From: Salinisphaera sp. T31B1
Lineage (GTDB): Bacteria > Pseudomonadota > Gammaproteobacteria > Nevskiales > Salinisphaeraceae
DNA length: 64,000 bases
NCBI RefSeq assembly: GCF_040361275.1
Contig: NZ_APNH01000003.1
Coordinates: forward strand, 124,001 to 188,000
Reading direction: 5' to 3'
Shown here: in pieces, positions 55,359 to 62,982 of the stretch
Position numbering within the stretch: the stretch's first letter is position 1
How the letters are laid out: every line of letters starts with the position of its first letter
Notes under the pieces: model-generated
The model's database searches: none
What the model was told of the DNA's origin: nothing
Seen by the model: only the letters and a program-made list of their open reading frames with translations
Program-made: the position numbers and the translations under genes

Positions 55359-56621
55359 CTAGATCTTGAACGGCGTATCGAGTTTCTTGGCTACCGCCAC
55401 TTTCTTCAGTCGGGCGTACTGCGGCAGACCGTCGGCGTAGGGCGGGTAGGCCTCACCGGCGATCAGCGGCTTGAGATAACGACGCGCGGCGTCGGTGATA
55501 TGAAAACCGTCCTCGGTGATGAACTCACGCGGCATCATCTTCTCGACGTTGGCGACCTCGTCCAGAGGCGCTTCGCCGATCGACCATTCATAGGGCTCGT
55601 CGGACTCGCGCACGATCGAGACCATGATGCCGGACTTGCCGGCGACCGCGTATTCCACCGCCGCGCGGCCGACCGCATAGGCCTGGTCGACGTCGGTCTG
55701 GGAGGCGATATGACGTGCCGCGCGCATCAGATAGTCGGCGATCGCATAGTGGTACTTGTAGCCGAGCTTGCTCTGAATCAGTTCGGCCAGCGTCGGCGCC
55801 ATGCCGCCGAGCTGCTTGTGTCCGAAGGCGTCTGTATTGCCGGCGTCCGACAGGAATTCGCCGTCGGCGTTGCGTACGCCTTCGGAGGCGACGATCGTGC
55901 AGTAGCCATGGCGTTTGACGGTCTCGTCGACTCGGGCCAGGAATTTCTCCTCGTCGAACGTGATCTCGGGGAACAGCAGCACGTGCGGATCCTGGCCCTC
56001 GGCTTCGCTGGCCAGCCCGCCCGCGGCCGCGGTCCAGCCGGCATGTCGACCCATGACTTCGAGTATGAAGACCTTGGTCGAGGTCTTGCACATGCTGGCC
56101 AGGTCGAAACCGGCCTCGCGGATGGAAACGGCCGTGTACTTGGCCACGCTGCCGAAACCGGGCGAACAGTCGGTATGCGGCAGGTCGTTGTCCATGGTCT
56201 TGGGCACGTGGATCGCCTGGATCGGATAGCCCATCTTTTCGGAGAGCTGGCTGATCTTCAGGCAGGTGTCGGCGGAATCGCCGCCGCCGTTGTAGAAGAA
56301 ATAGCCGATATCGTGGGCCTTGAAGACCTCGATCAGGCGTTCGTACTGTTCGCGGTTGTCTTCGAGGCCTTTGAGCTTGTAGCGCGCGGAGCCGAATGCA
56401 CCGGCCGGCGTGTGCTTGAGCGCTGCGATTGCCCCTGCGGACTCGGCGGAGGTATCGATGAGGTCCTCGGTCAGCGCGCCGACGATGCCGTCTCGGCCTG
56501 CGTAGACGGTGCCGATCTTGTCGGGATGTTCGCGCGCGGCTTCGATCACGCCGGCAGCGGAGGCATTGATGACGGCGGTCACTCCACCGCTCTGGGCATA
56601 AAAGGCGTTTTTCTTGCTCAT
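55359..56621 (-). CDS. PPi-dependent 6-phosphofructokinase
   Basis: A 420-residue phosphofructokinase-family enzyme. The phosphoryl-donor determinants read GGGDS (112-116) and PKTMDND (140-146). Lys141 in the latter, where ATP-PFKs have Gly, and Asp in the GGxDS motif, are the established signs of pyrophosphate dependence. The enzyme interconverts fructose 6-phosphate and fructose 1,6-bisphosphate using PPi or phosphate, reversibly. ATG 56621 starts the family N-terminus MSKKNAFYAQSGGVTAVINA, with AGGTG upstream; an upstream in-frame extension to 56657 has no support. The pyrophosphatase downstream would compete for the same PPi pool. Confidence 0.92.
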   Translation of the reverse strand: MSKKNAFYAQSGGVTAVINASAAGVIEAAREHPDKIGTVYAGRDGIVGALTEDLIDTSAESAGAIAALKHTPAGAFGSARYKLKGLEDNREQYERLIEVFKAHDIGYFFYNGGGDSADTCLKISQLSEKMGYPIQAIHVPKTMDNDLPHTDCSPGFGSVAKYTAVSIREAGFDLASMCKTSTKVFILEVMGRHAGWTAAAGGLASEAEGQDPHVLLFPEITFDEEKFLARVDETVKRHGYCTIVASEGVRNADGEFLSDAGNTDAFGHKQLGGMAPTLAELIQSKLGYKYHYAIADYLMRAARHIASQTDVDQAYAVGRAAVEYAVAGKSGIMVSIVRESDEPYEWSIGEAPLDEVANVEKMMPREFITEDGFHITDAARRYLKPLIAGEAYPPYADGLPQYARLKKVAVAKKLDTPFKI

Positions 56622-56683
56622 CGAATCACCTGGCGAGACGGGATGACGGCAGAGCATACGTCACACGGCCCGTATTGATAAAA

Positions 56684-56712
56684 TTGACTTGCCTTATGCG
56701 AATCATTAACGT
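56684..56712 (+). promoter_or_regulatory. Candidate promoter of adk
   Basis: TTGACT (56684-56689), a 17-base spacer and TAACGT (56707-56712) lie in the AT-rich centre of the 171-base divergent gap between the phosphofructokinase and adk. The -35 is good, the -10 moderate. Confidence 0.35.
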
Positions 56713-56792
56713 CGAGCGTCTGTTTGTGCGCGCCCCGGTGCGGGGTCTGGCGCGCCCTTCCTTTCTATACCAATGCCTTTCGCGGGGAAATC

Positions 56793-57350
56793 ATGCTGAA
56801 AATCGTGCTGCTGGGTGCGCCCGGCTCGGGCAAGGGAACGCAGAGTGAAAAGCTGGTGGCCGAATACGGGGTGCCGCAGATATCCACGGGCGACCTGTTG
56901 CGTAGCGCGGTGTCAAAACAGACCGAACTGGGTCAGAAGGCCAAGGCGGCGATGGACGCCGGTGAGCTGGTCTCCGATGACATCGTCGTCGGCATGATCC
57001 GTGAGCGACTGAATGAGCCGGATGCCGAAAACGGGTTCATCCTGGACGGCTTTCCGCGCAGTCTGTCGCAGGCCGAGGCGCTCGATGGGCTGCTGAACGA
57101 ACTCGACCGGCCGCTGCAGGGCGTGATTCATATCAAGGTCGATAACGAAGAGATCGTGCAGCGGCTCATGGCCCGCGGCCGAGCCGATGACAACGAGGAA
57201 ACCATCCGCAACCGGCTCAAGGTGTTCCAGGAACAGACCCAGCCGCTGGTGTCCTATTACGAGGACAAGGGCCTGCTGTCGGCAGTCGCCGGCGTCGGCG
57301 ATATCGACGAGATCTACGCTCGTATCAAGGCAGCGCTCCCGGCCGGCTGA
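56793..57350 (+). CDS. adk: Adenylate kinase (short form)
   Basis: A 185-residue adenylate kinase interconverting ATP + AMP and 2 ADP. The P-loop GAPGSGKGT is at residues 8-16, followed by ISTGDLLR and ILDGFPRSLSQAEAL (AMP and Arg contacts). The LID is reduced to a few residues (MARGRADDNEETIRNRL), so this is the short variant without a zinc-type lid. ATG 56793 has GGGGA upstream; an upstream in-frame extension to 56724 would add a non-homologous leader. Confidence 0.96.
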   Translation: MLKIVLLGAPGSGKGTQSEKLVAEYGVPQISTGDLLRSAVSKQTELGQKAKAAMDAGELVSDDIVVGMIRERLNEPDAENGFILDGFPRSLSQAEALDGLLNELDRPLQGVIHIKVDNEEIVQRLMARGRADDNEETIRNRLKVFQEQTQPLVSYYEDKGLLSAVAGVGDIDEIYARIKAALPAG

Positions 57351-57378
57351 CAGCGCGCCGCAATCGCGCGATTCCGGT

Positions 57379-58542
57379 CTACGGGTTCGATACGTCGGAG
57401 CAGCTTGCTGCTTCGGCGTTTTTTATGGCGTCGAGAACAGCCTCGCCGGCGGCCTGGCGTCGCCAGCCGGTCAGCAAGCGAAGATCGCGTTCGCCGTCGA
57501 CCATGGCCGCGACCTCCTTGCGGCTGGCGATGGCGGCAGCGGGAATATTCAACGTTTCGGCGCGCTCGGTCAGCCGATCCATCCCTGCCCGAATCCGTTT
57601 TTTCTGGGATGCGGTGGGCGGCTGCGGTGTCGCTGCGAGCGGCGTCGTGCCGCGGGCCAGACCGGCCTGCACCCGAACGAGAAGATCGTCGCCGTGACGC
57701 GCCGCGGTCTTGGCCGGTAGCGCGTCGATCGTCTCCAGCGCCGCCCGATCGGCCGGGCATGCCCGTGCGATGGCATAGACGGCGTCGTCCGGCAGCACCC
57801 ACTTTCGCGGGCGGTCCGAGGCCATGGCCTGACGTTCACGCCAGTCCGCCAGTTCCGCCAGTACCTGTTGTCCGGCCGGTGGCAGGCGATGCCACTGCTT
57901 GAGCCGCCGCCAGACGCTGCGGGTGTCGACCTCGAAACGCGCGGGATCGGCCAGTGCGGCCAGATCATCGTCCAGCCAGTCGCCTCGGTCGAGTTCGTCC
58001 AGCCGCTGGCGGATCACCGTATAGGCCACGACCAGGTAGCGCACATCGTCGGCAGCGTAGTCGAGCGCACCCTCGGGTAGCGGCCGGCGGCTCCAGTCGG
58101 TGCGGGTATGTCCCTTGGCCAGGTCGATATCCAGCAGTGCGGAGATCAGTCGGGCATAGCCCATCTGATCGTCCTGGCCAATGAGCGCGGCGGCCAACTG
58201 GGTATCGAACAACGGTGCCGGCATTCTGCCGAAGCGCTGGGACAGGACCTCGAGATCCTGTTCGGCCGAATGAAACACCTTGCAGACGCGGTCATCGACG
58301 AGCAGTCCGGCCAGCGCCGACAGGTCGTCGATGGCAAGCACGTCGATCAGGCCGATCTCATGGCTGTCGGCGATCTGTACCAGGCAGAGCTTGGGGTAGT
58401 ACGTCGATTCGCGCAGAAATTCGGTATCCACGGCGATCCAGTCGCAACCGGCCATGCGCGTACAGAACTCGACGAGAGCCGCGCGGTCTGTGATCGTCGC
58501 GACGGGCTGGGGCGGCTTCGGTATCATGCCGGCTGTTGTCAT
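57379..58542 (-). CDS. rnd: Ribonuclease D
   Basis: A 387-residue DEDDy 3'-5' exoribonuclease trimming tRNA and other stable RNA precursors. Exo motif I is AVDTEFLRE (D39, E41), motif II is in KVFHSAEQDLEVL, and motif III is YAADDVRYL. One HRDC domain is apparent (about 205-285, starting near LADWRERQAMASDRPRKWVL). ATG 58542 has GAAGG eight bases upstream and is preferred over a TTG fifteen bases earlier. The 3' end overlaps the likely terminator of the convergent adk gene. Confidence 0.93.
   Translation of the reverse strand: MTTAGMIPKPPQPVATITDRAALVEFCTRMAGCDWIAVDTEFLRESTYYPKLCLVQIADSHEIGLIDVLAIDDLSALAGLLVDDRVCKVFHSAEQDLEVLSQRFGRMPAPLFDTQLAAALIGQDDQMGYARLISALLDIDLAKGHTRTDWSRRPLPEGALDYAADDVRYLVVAYTVIRQRLDELDRGDWLDDDLAALADPARFEVDTRSVWRRLKQWHRLPPAGQQVLAELADWRERQAMASDRPRKWVLPDDAVYAIARACPADRAALETIDALPAKTAARHGDDLLVRVQAGLARGTTPLAATPQPPTASQKKRIRAGMDRLTERAETLNIPAAAIASRKEVAAMVDGERDLRLLTGWRRQAAGEAVLDAIKNAEAASCSDVSNP
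57397..57424 (+). terminator. adk terminator lying inside the rnd 3' coding end
   Basis: GGAGCAG (57397-57403), loop CTTG, CTGCTTC (57408-57414) with one G-T pair, then GGCG and TTTTTT (57419-57424). It would end adk transcripts, but it is encoded within the last codons of rnd on the other strand. Confidence 0.5.
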
Positions 58543-58572
58543 GGGCTTGGCCTTCAAGAGGATGCGCTGCTG

Positions 58573-59103
58573 ATGGACTTTGCGCGCCGGGTAATCGAAC
58601 TGATGCTGTTACGTCGTGGGCCGCAGGATATGCCCGGCGACCAGACGGCGCTTGTCGGCAGCGCCGCGGCCTATTGTATCCTGCTGTTTCTTCAGGTCGG
58701 GCTGATCGCGCCGGCGGGGCGCGCTTTGTTCCAGGCGGTCGTGGCGACAGTGCTGCTCGTTTTGTACGTGCACAGTGTGCTGCGCATCCGCAAACTGTCC
58801 AATCGGTTTGCCCAGACCGCCACGGCGCTGTTCGCATCCGGCGCGGTGCTAACCCTGGTCATGCTGGCGCCGACCCACGTCATGGCCCCCTATTTGCAGG
58901 CGATCAGTCAGGCGAGCGACCCTCAGAGCGTCACGATGCCGCCTGCGCTGGTGACGTTCGCCTACGTGGCAATGGGCTTCTGGGGGCTGGCGATCTATAC
59001 CCATATCTATCGACATGCATTGAACGCCGGTCTCTGGTTGGGCTTCGGCGCGGCCATGGCCTTCGAAATCCTCCTGTTGTTCGTCTTTTCGATCCTCGGC
59101 TGA
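58573..59103 (+). CDS. Small integral membrane protein, unknown function
   Basis: A 176-residue protein that I do not recognise. Hydrophobic segments are around residues 30-47 (SAAAYCILLFLQVGLIA), 52-68, 86-103 (FASGAVLTLVMLAPT), 130-150 (FAYVAMGFWGLAIYT) and 158-175 (GLWLGFGAAMAFEILLLFVFSI), so about five membrane helices, somewhat like Yip1-type proteins. No signal peptide or catalytic motif is seen. It starts 30 bases from the divergent rnd start and is followed by mpl 106 bases downstream. ATG 58573 is the first start compatible with the helix pattern. Confidence 0.7.
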   Translation: MDFARRVIELMLLRRGPQDMPGDQTALVGSAAAYCILLFLQVGLIAPAGRALFQAVVATVLLVLYVHSVLRIRKLSNRFAQTATALFASGAVLTLVMLAPTHVMAPYLQAISQASDPQSVTMPPALVTFAYVAMGFWGLAIYTHIYRHALNAGLWLGFGAAMAFEILLLFVFSILG

Positions 59104-59209
59104 GGTCGCCGGCGAGACCCGATGCTCGCGCTTTCGCGAGCGCGCGCGGGTCGTGATCCTGCTAGACCGCTGCGGCGGACGAAGCCGACAAACGCATGAG
59201 AGTGAATTG

Positions 59210-60568
59210 ATGCACGTACATATTCTCGGTATCGGCGGTACGTTCATGGCCGGCGTTGCCTTGCTGGCGCGTGCCGCTGGCCATCGCGTCACCGGCTCGG
59301 ATGCGGGCGTCTATCCGCCGATGAGCACCCAGCTCGCCGAGGCCGGTATCGAGGTGATGGAAGGCTATTCCCCCGAGCATCTGGTTCCGGCGCCCGACCA
59401 GGTGATCGTCGGCAACGCGATGACACGGGGCAACCCGGCCGTCGAGCATGTCCTGGACACCGGGTTGCACTATGTTTCCGGGCCGCAGTGGCTGGCCGAG
59501 CAGGTGCTGGCCGATCGGTGGGTTCTGGCCGTGGCCGGCACGCACGGCAAGACCACCACCTCGAGCATGCTTGCGCATATTCTCAGCCACGCCGGTATGG
59601 CGCCGGGTTATCTCATCGGCGGTATCGCCGCGGATCTGGGCCAGTCGGCGTCGCTCGGTGGCAGCGATTTTTTCGTTGTCGAGGCCGACGAATACGACAC
59701 CGCCTTTTTCGACAAGCGCTCCAAGTTCGTCCATTACCGTCCGCGTACGCTGATTCTCAATAACCTGGAGTTCGATCACGCGGATATCTTCGACGACCTC
59801 GAGGCCATCAAGCGTCAGTTTCATCATCTGGTGCGGACGGTTCCGGCAAGCGGCCAGATCGTCTGTCATGCCGACGATGCGGCCCTGAACGATGTGTTGA
59901 GACGTGGCTGCTGGACGCCGACGGTATTCTTCGACGGCCCGGCGGCCGCCTGGCAGGCGCGGCCGATCGCCGCCGATTGCAGCCGATTCGACGTACTTCG
60001 GGACGGCCAGGTCGTCGGCGAGCTCGCCTGGCGCATGACCGGCCGACACAACCTGGCCAACGCGCTGGCCGCGCTGGCCGCTGCACGTCATGTCGGTATC
60101 ACCGCCGAGGTCGCGCTGGAAGCGCTGGCCGGTTTCACGGGCGTCAAACGCCGGATGGAGCTGCGCGGCACGCCCGGCGGCGTGTCTGTTTACGACGATT
60201 TCGCCCACCACCCAACCGCGATCCACAGTACCCTGGCAGGTCTGAAAGCCGGTGAAGCCGACGCCTCGGGCCGCATTCTGGCGGTATTCGAGCCGCGCTC
60301 GAATACCATGCGGCGGGGCGTGCACGCCGACACGCTTGCGGCCAGCTTTGCCGATGCCGACCGGGTTTTTGTCTATGACGCCGAGCTCGACTGGGACGCC
60401 GGCGTGGTGTTCTCGGCCTTGGGCGAGCGATGCAGTCGGCATGACGAGCTGGGCGATCTCGTGGCTGCGGTCGCGGCCTTTGCGCGATCCGGCGATCGAA
60501 TCGTGGTGATGAGCAATGGCGGCTTCGGTGGCGTGCACGAGCGATTGCTCGCAGCACTGTCCGACTAG
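59210..60568 (+). CDS. mpl: UDP-N-acetylmuramate:L-Ala-gamma-D-Glu-meso-DAP ligase
   Basis: A 452-residue Mur-ligase-family enzyme that reattaches recycled murein tripeptide to UDP-MurNAc. The N-terminal UDP-binding Rossmann motif GIGGTFMAGVALLARAAGH, the ATP site GTHGKTTTSSML (about 109-120), the DEYDTAFFDKRSKF segment typical of Mpl, NNLEFDHADIF, and the C-terminal DDFAHHPTAI and EPRSNTMRRGVH motifs are all present. DDFAHHP and EPRSNTM separate Mpl from MurC. Length matches the E. coli enzyme. ATG 59210 follows the short gap after the membrane protein gene. Cytoplasmic. Confidence 0.95.
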   Translation: MHVHILGIGGTFMAGVALLARAAGHRVTGSDAGVYPPMSTQLAEAGIEVMEGYSPEHLVPAPDQVIVGNAMTRGNPAVEHVLDTGLHYVSGPQWLAEQVLADRWVLAVAGTHGKTTTSSMLAHILSHAGMAPGYLIGGIAADLGQSASLGGSDFFVVEADEYDTAFFDKRSKFVHYRPRTLILNNLEFDHADIFDDLEAIKRQFHHLVRTVPASGQIVCHADDAALNDVLRRGCWTPTVFFDGPAAAWQARPIAADCSRFDVLRDGQVVGELAWRMTGRHNLANALAALAAARHVGITAEVALEALAGFTGVKRRMELRGTPGGVSVYDDFAHHPTAIHSTLAGLKAGEADASGRILAVFEPRSNTMRRGVHADTLAASFADADRVFVYDAELDWDAGVVFSALGERCSRHDELGDLVAAVAAFARSGDRIVVMSNGGFGGVHERLLAALSD

Positions 60569-60686
60569 CCGCGCAGGCTGGCGGGAATTCGCCGTGGGCG
60601 AAACGGATCGCCGGCGCCGTCGGCATGTACGGTAAGTCTGGCCTTGCTGGCCCAGGCTCGACCCGGGCATGTCGCCGTGAAACGAC

Positions 60687-60713
60687 AAAAAAAAGACCGC
60701 CGTAGCGGTCTTT
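60687..60713 (-). terminator. Leftward intrinsic terminator with UACG tetraloop
   Basis: AAAGACCGC (60692-60700) and GCGGTCTTT (60705-60713) form a perfect 9-bp stem. On the minus strand the loop is TACG closed by C-G, a UNCG-type stable tetraloop, and the stem runs into eight T (complement of the A tract 60687-60694). It therefore terminates leftward transcripts, six bases past the three-copy array. On the plus strand only three T follow, so it is a weaker terminator for mpl. Confidence 0.75.
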
Positions 60714-60718
60714 GAAGG

Positions 60719-60789
60719 TTCGCACTGACCGGTCCGTACCACGTCGAGGCACGAGGGGGGACCGGGAGACGCCGGGCCGGTCAGGCGAA
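60719..60789. repeat. Tandem stem-core element, copy 1
   Basis: Outer stem TTCGC (60719-60723) with GCGAA (60785-60789); inner stem GACCGGTCCG (60727-60736) with CGGGCCGGTC (60773-60782), ten pairs including one G-T. The conserved core spans 60738-60770 and contains CGAGGCACGAGGGGGG and ACCGGGAGAC. It has T at the sixth-to-seventh core base where the other copies have C. Confidence 0.75.
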
Positions 60790-60819
60790 AACCACGAGTG
60801 AATCAACTCGCCGTGAAAA

Positions 60820-60893
60820 TTTCGCTGGAGCCGAGTCGTACCACGCCGAGGCACGAGGGGGGACCGGGGAGACGACGACCCGACCCAGCGAAA
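60820..60893. repeat. Tandem stem-core element, copy 2
   Basis: Outer stem TTTCGCTGG (60820-60828) with CCAGCGAAA (60885-60893); inner stem CGAGTCGT (60832-60839) with ACGACCCG (60875-60882), with a single A-C mismatch. The core is at 60840-60873, one G longer than copy 1 (GGGG before AGAC). Unit spacing from copy 1 is 101 bases. Confidence 0.75.
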
Positions 60894-60923
60894 GAGTGGA
60901 CAGCCATGACTGCCGCTTGGAAA

Positions 60924-60997
60924 TTTCGCTCGAATCGAGCCGCACCACGCCGAGGCACGAGGGGGGGACCGGGAGACAACGGCCCGATCGAGCGAAA
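60924..60997. repeat. Tandem stem-core element, copy 3
   Basis: Outer stem TTTCGCTCGA (60924-60933) with TCGAGCGAAA (60988-60997), ten perfect pairs; inner stem TCGAGCCG (60935-60942) with CGGCCCGA (60980-60987), with an A-C mismatch at the same place as copy 2. The core is at 60944-60977 with seven G instead of six. Spacing from copy 2 is 104 bases. Confidence 0.75.
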
Positions 60998-61003
60998 CAG
61001 GGT

Positions 61004-61019
61004 GGCGGGCGGACCCGCC
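61004..61019. other. 6-bp hairpin between the EF-hand stop and the array
   Basis: GGCGGG (61004-61009) pairs with CCCGCC (61014-61019) around CGGA, 18 bases beyond the EF-hand stop on the minus strand. No T tract follows, so read-through into the three-copy array is expected. Confidence 0.4.
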
Positions 61020-61036
61020 GAATTCGTATCAGATTG

Positions 61037-61333
61037 TTAGGTGTCCGAATCGCCGGACTGTTCGATCTCCTGTGTCTTCTTCATTGCCTTCATGTAGGCG
61101 CCGAACTCCTGCTTTGTCACCTTGCCGTCGCCGTTCGCGTCCATAGCATCGAACTTGTCTTCCCATGGCGTGGCGGCGACCTCTTCCGGTGTGAGTGCAC
61201 CATCGGCGTTCGCATCCATCGTGGCCCACGACGCCGAGGCCTGGTTGGCGACATCGGTATCGCTGGCGGCGAACGCGCCGCTCATCGGAAGGCTCAGCGC
61301 CATGCCTGCGATCACTGCATACCGTCTTCTCAT
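61037..61333 (-). CDS. Exported EF-hand protein
   Basis: A 98-residue secreted or periplasmic protein: signal peptide (YAVIAGMALSLPMSGAFAA) then two canonical EF-hand loops, DANADGALTPEE (40-51) and DANGDGKVTKQE (65-76), each with Asp at positions 1 and 5, Asn at 3 and Glu at 12, so both should bind calcium. A short charged tail ends the protein. Bacterial proteins of this kind are usually calcium buffers or sensors, function unknown. The gene is flanked by an unusual three-copy RNA-like array on its 3' side. AT-rich sequence 61385-61435 upstream may hold its promoter, but no clear hexamer pair was found. Confidence 0.82.
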   Translation of the reverse strand: MRRRYAVIAGMALSLPMSGAFAASDTDVANQASASWATMDANADGALTPEEVAATPWEDKFDAMDANGDGKVTKQEFGAYMKAMKKTQEIEQSGDSDT

Positions 61334-61620
61334 GCGTCGAACGAACCGGCTAAAGCGTATCTTGCGTCGAACTAGAGCAACCCGCGTGCCAGGTTGATAA
61401 AAATTATGTAAATCAGCAGGTTAAGAAGATACTAGCAGCGGGTTTGGCATCGCTTGAGACGTTCGGCCCTGAGCAGCCGACGGAAGCGTTGCCTGTAGAC
61501 GACACATACCGACGACAGCTGCCAAGTGGTTAACGCAACGACAAAAAATATGTCGCCTATCAGCGACACCCGGAGGGTTTGGACGGTCTTCGCACGTCGC
61601 CGATGAGCAACACCGACGAA

Positions 61621-62982
61621 TCAGCCCTTGTAGAGCGCGGGGTCGATCTCGTGTCGATTGAGCAGCTTGTAGAACTCGGTGCGATTGCGCTTGGCCAGGC
61701 GTGCGCTACGTGCCACGTTGCCATCGGCGATACGCAGCAGCTGGATCAGATAATCGCGCACGAACGCATCCCTGGCTTCGGCCAGCGGCTTGAGGCTCTG
61801 GGCACGTTCACGGCGGCCGGCCTGCCCAGCCAAGGCTTTTTCGACTGCCTGCCGGGAAATGATGTGGCCGCGGGTCAGTGCCACGTTCTGTTCGACCACG
61901 TTGGATAGCTGGCGAATATTGCCCGGCCAGTCGTGGGCGCACAGCATCTCCATCGCCTCCGGCGCATAGACCTTGGTACGCCGGCCGTTGCGGCGGGCGA
62001 TGGTCTCCAGGAAGTGGCGCGCCAGCGGTGCGATGTCCTCCGGGCGCTCGCGCAGGCAGGGCAGCCCCAGCGTGACGACAGCCAGCCGGTAGTAGAGATC
62101 TTCACGGAACTGTTCGTTCTCGATCGCGGTGCCCAGGTTGCGATGGGTCGCCGAGATGACACGGACATCCACTGGCAACGCCCGGGCCGACCCCACGGGA
62201 CGAACTTCGCGCTCCTGGAGAACCCGCAGCAGCTTGACCTGGAGTGCCAGCGGCATGTCGCCAATTTCGTCGAGAAAGATCGTGCCGCCTTCGGCGCTGC
62301 GGAACAGCCCTTGCTGGGCGTGCTTGGCATCGGTGAATGCGCCTTTCTCGTGGCCGAACAGTTCGGATTCGAGCAGCTGCTCGGGCATGGCACCACAGTT
62401 GATGGCCACGAACGGCGCAGCGCGCCGCGGACTGGCGTCATGGAGCGCGCGCGCGAGCACTTCCTTGCCGGTACCGGACTCGCCGGTCACCAGTACGCTG
62501 GTATCGCTGTCGGCCACCAGGCGCGCTTCCTCGAGCAGCCGCTGCATGACCGGAGACCGCGTGACGATGCGGTCGTGCCAGACCTCGCGCCAGTGGTTGC
62601 CGGCCATGCCGGTCTGGCCTAGCGCCTGGTCGATCCGCTCCAGCAGAACATCCTTGTCGACCGGTTTCGACAGGAAATCCAGCGCACCGCGCTGGGTGGC
62701 GGTCACGGCCTCGGGAATCGTGCCGTGGGCGGTCAAAAGGATGACTGGCAGCGTCGGATACTTGTCGGTCAGCCGTTCCAGCAGGGCGATACCGTCCATC
62801 CCGTCCATGCGCAGATCGGTAATCACGCAGTCCGCGCTGAATTCGTCGAGCCGGTGCAGGGCGGCCTGACCGCTGTCGGCGGTTTCCACCCGATGGCCGG
62901 CGCCCTCGATACGAAGCGCGAGCAGACGGCGCAGACTCGGGTCGTCGTCGACCAGCAGGATATGGCCTATTCGTTTGCTCAT
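61621..62982 (-). CDS. Sigma-54-dependent response regulator, GlrR/QseF-like
   Basis: A 453-residue NtrC-class activator: receiver domain (about 5-120; acidic DDD at 12-14, phospho-acceptor D56 in VITDLRMDG, Lys in LSKPVD), AAA+ domain (about 140-370; Walker A GESGTGKE, Walker B FLDEIGD, R-finger region FREDLYYRL) and a C-terminal Fis-type helix-turn-helix (GNVARSARLAKRNRTEFYKLL). The sigma-54 contact loop, normally GAFTGA, reads GAFTDA. Operon order kinase - lipoprotein - regulator matches glrK-qseG-glrR. The ATG overlaps the stop of the lipoprotein gene (CCATGAGC). Confidence 0.92.
   Translation of the reverse strand: MSKRIGHILLVDDDPSLRRLLALRIEGAGHRVETADSGQAALHRLDEFSADCVITDLRMDGMDGIALLERLTDKYPTLPVILLTAHGTIPEAVTATQRGALDFLSKPVDKDVLLERIDQALGQTGMAGNHWREVWHDRIVTRSPVMQRLLEEARLVADSDTSVLVTGESGTGKEVLARALHDASPRRAAPFVAINCGAMPEQLLESELFGHEKGAFTDAKHAQQGLFRSAEGGTIFLDEIGDMPLALQVKLLRVLQEREVRPVGSARALPVDVRVISATHRNLGTAIENEQFREDLYYRLAVVTLGLPCLRERPEDIAPLARHFLETIARRNGRRTKVYAPEAMEMLCAHDWPGNIRQLSNVVEQNVALTRGHIISRQAVEKALAGQAGRRERAQSLKPLAEARDAFVRDYLIQLLRIADGNVARSARLAKRNRTEFYKLLNRHEIDPALYKG

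Larger units (their letters stand above)
60687..60997 (-). ncRNA. Candidate structured RNA: three tandem stem-core elements plus terminator
   Basis: Three elements of 71-74 nt (60719-60789, 60820-60893, 60924-60997) follow each other with 30-base linkers and end at the leftward terminator. Each has a constant core of 33-34 nt and outer plus inner stems that base-pair in all three copies despite different sequence, which is evidence of selection for RNA structure. Strand is assigned minus because of the terminator; the plus strand folds equally. It lies in the 3' region of the EF-hand gene on that strand, so it could be a 3' UTR, a 3'-derived small RNA or an independent transcript. I do not recognise the family. 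Confidence 0.5.

Noticed and set aside
59162-60742. 526-codon minus-strand frame opposite mpl
   Set aside because: Antisense shadow of mpl, running through the leftward terminator hairpin.
60719-60997. CRISPR array or integron attC series
   Set aside because: There are only three units, the constant part is the internal core and not a direct repeat of 25-40 bases with unique spacers, and no cas or integrase gene is present. attC sites conserve the ends, the opposite of what is seen.
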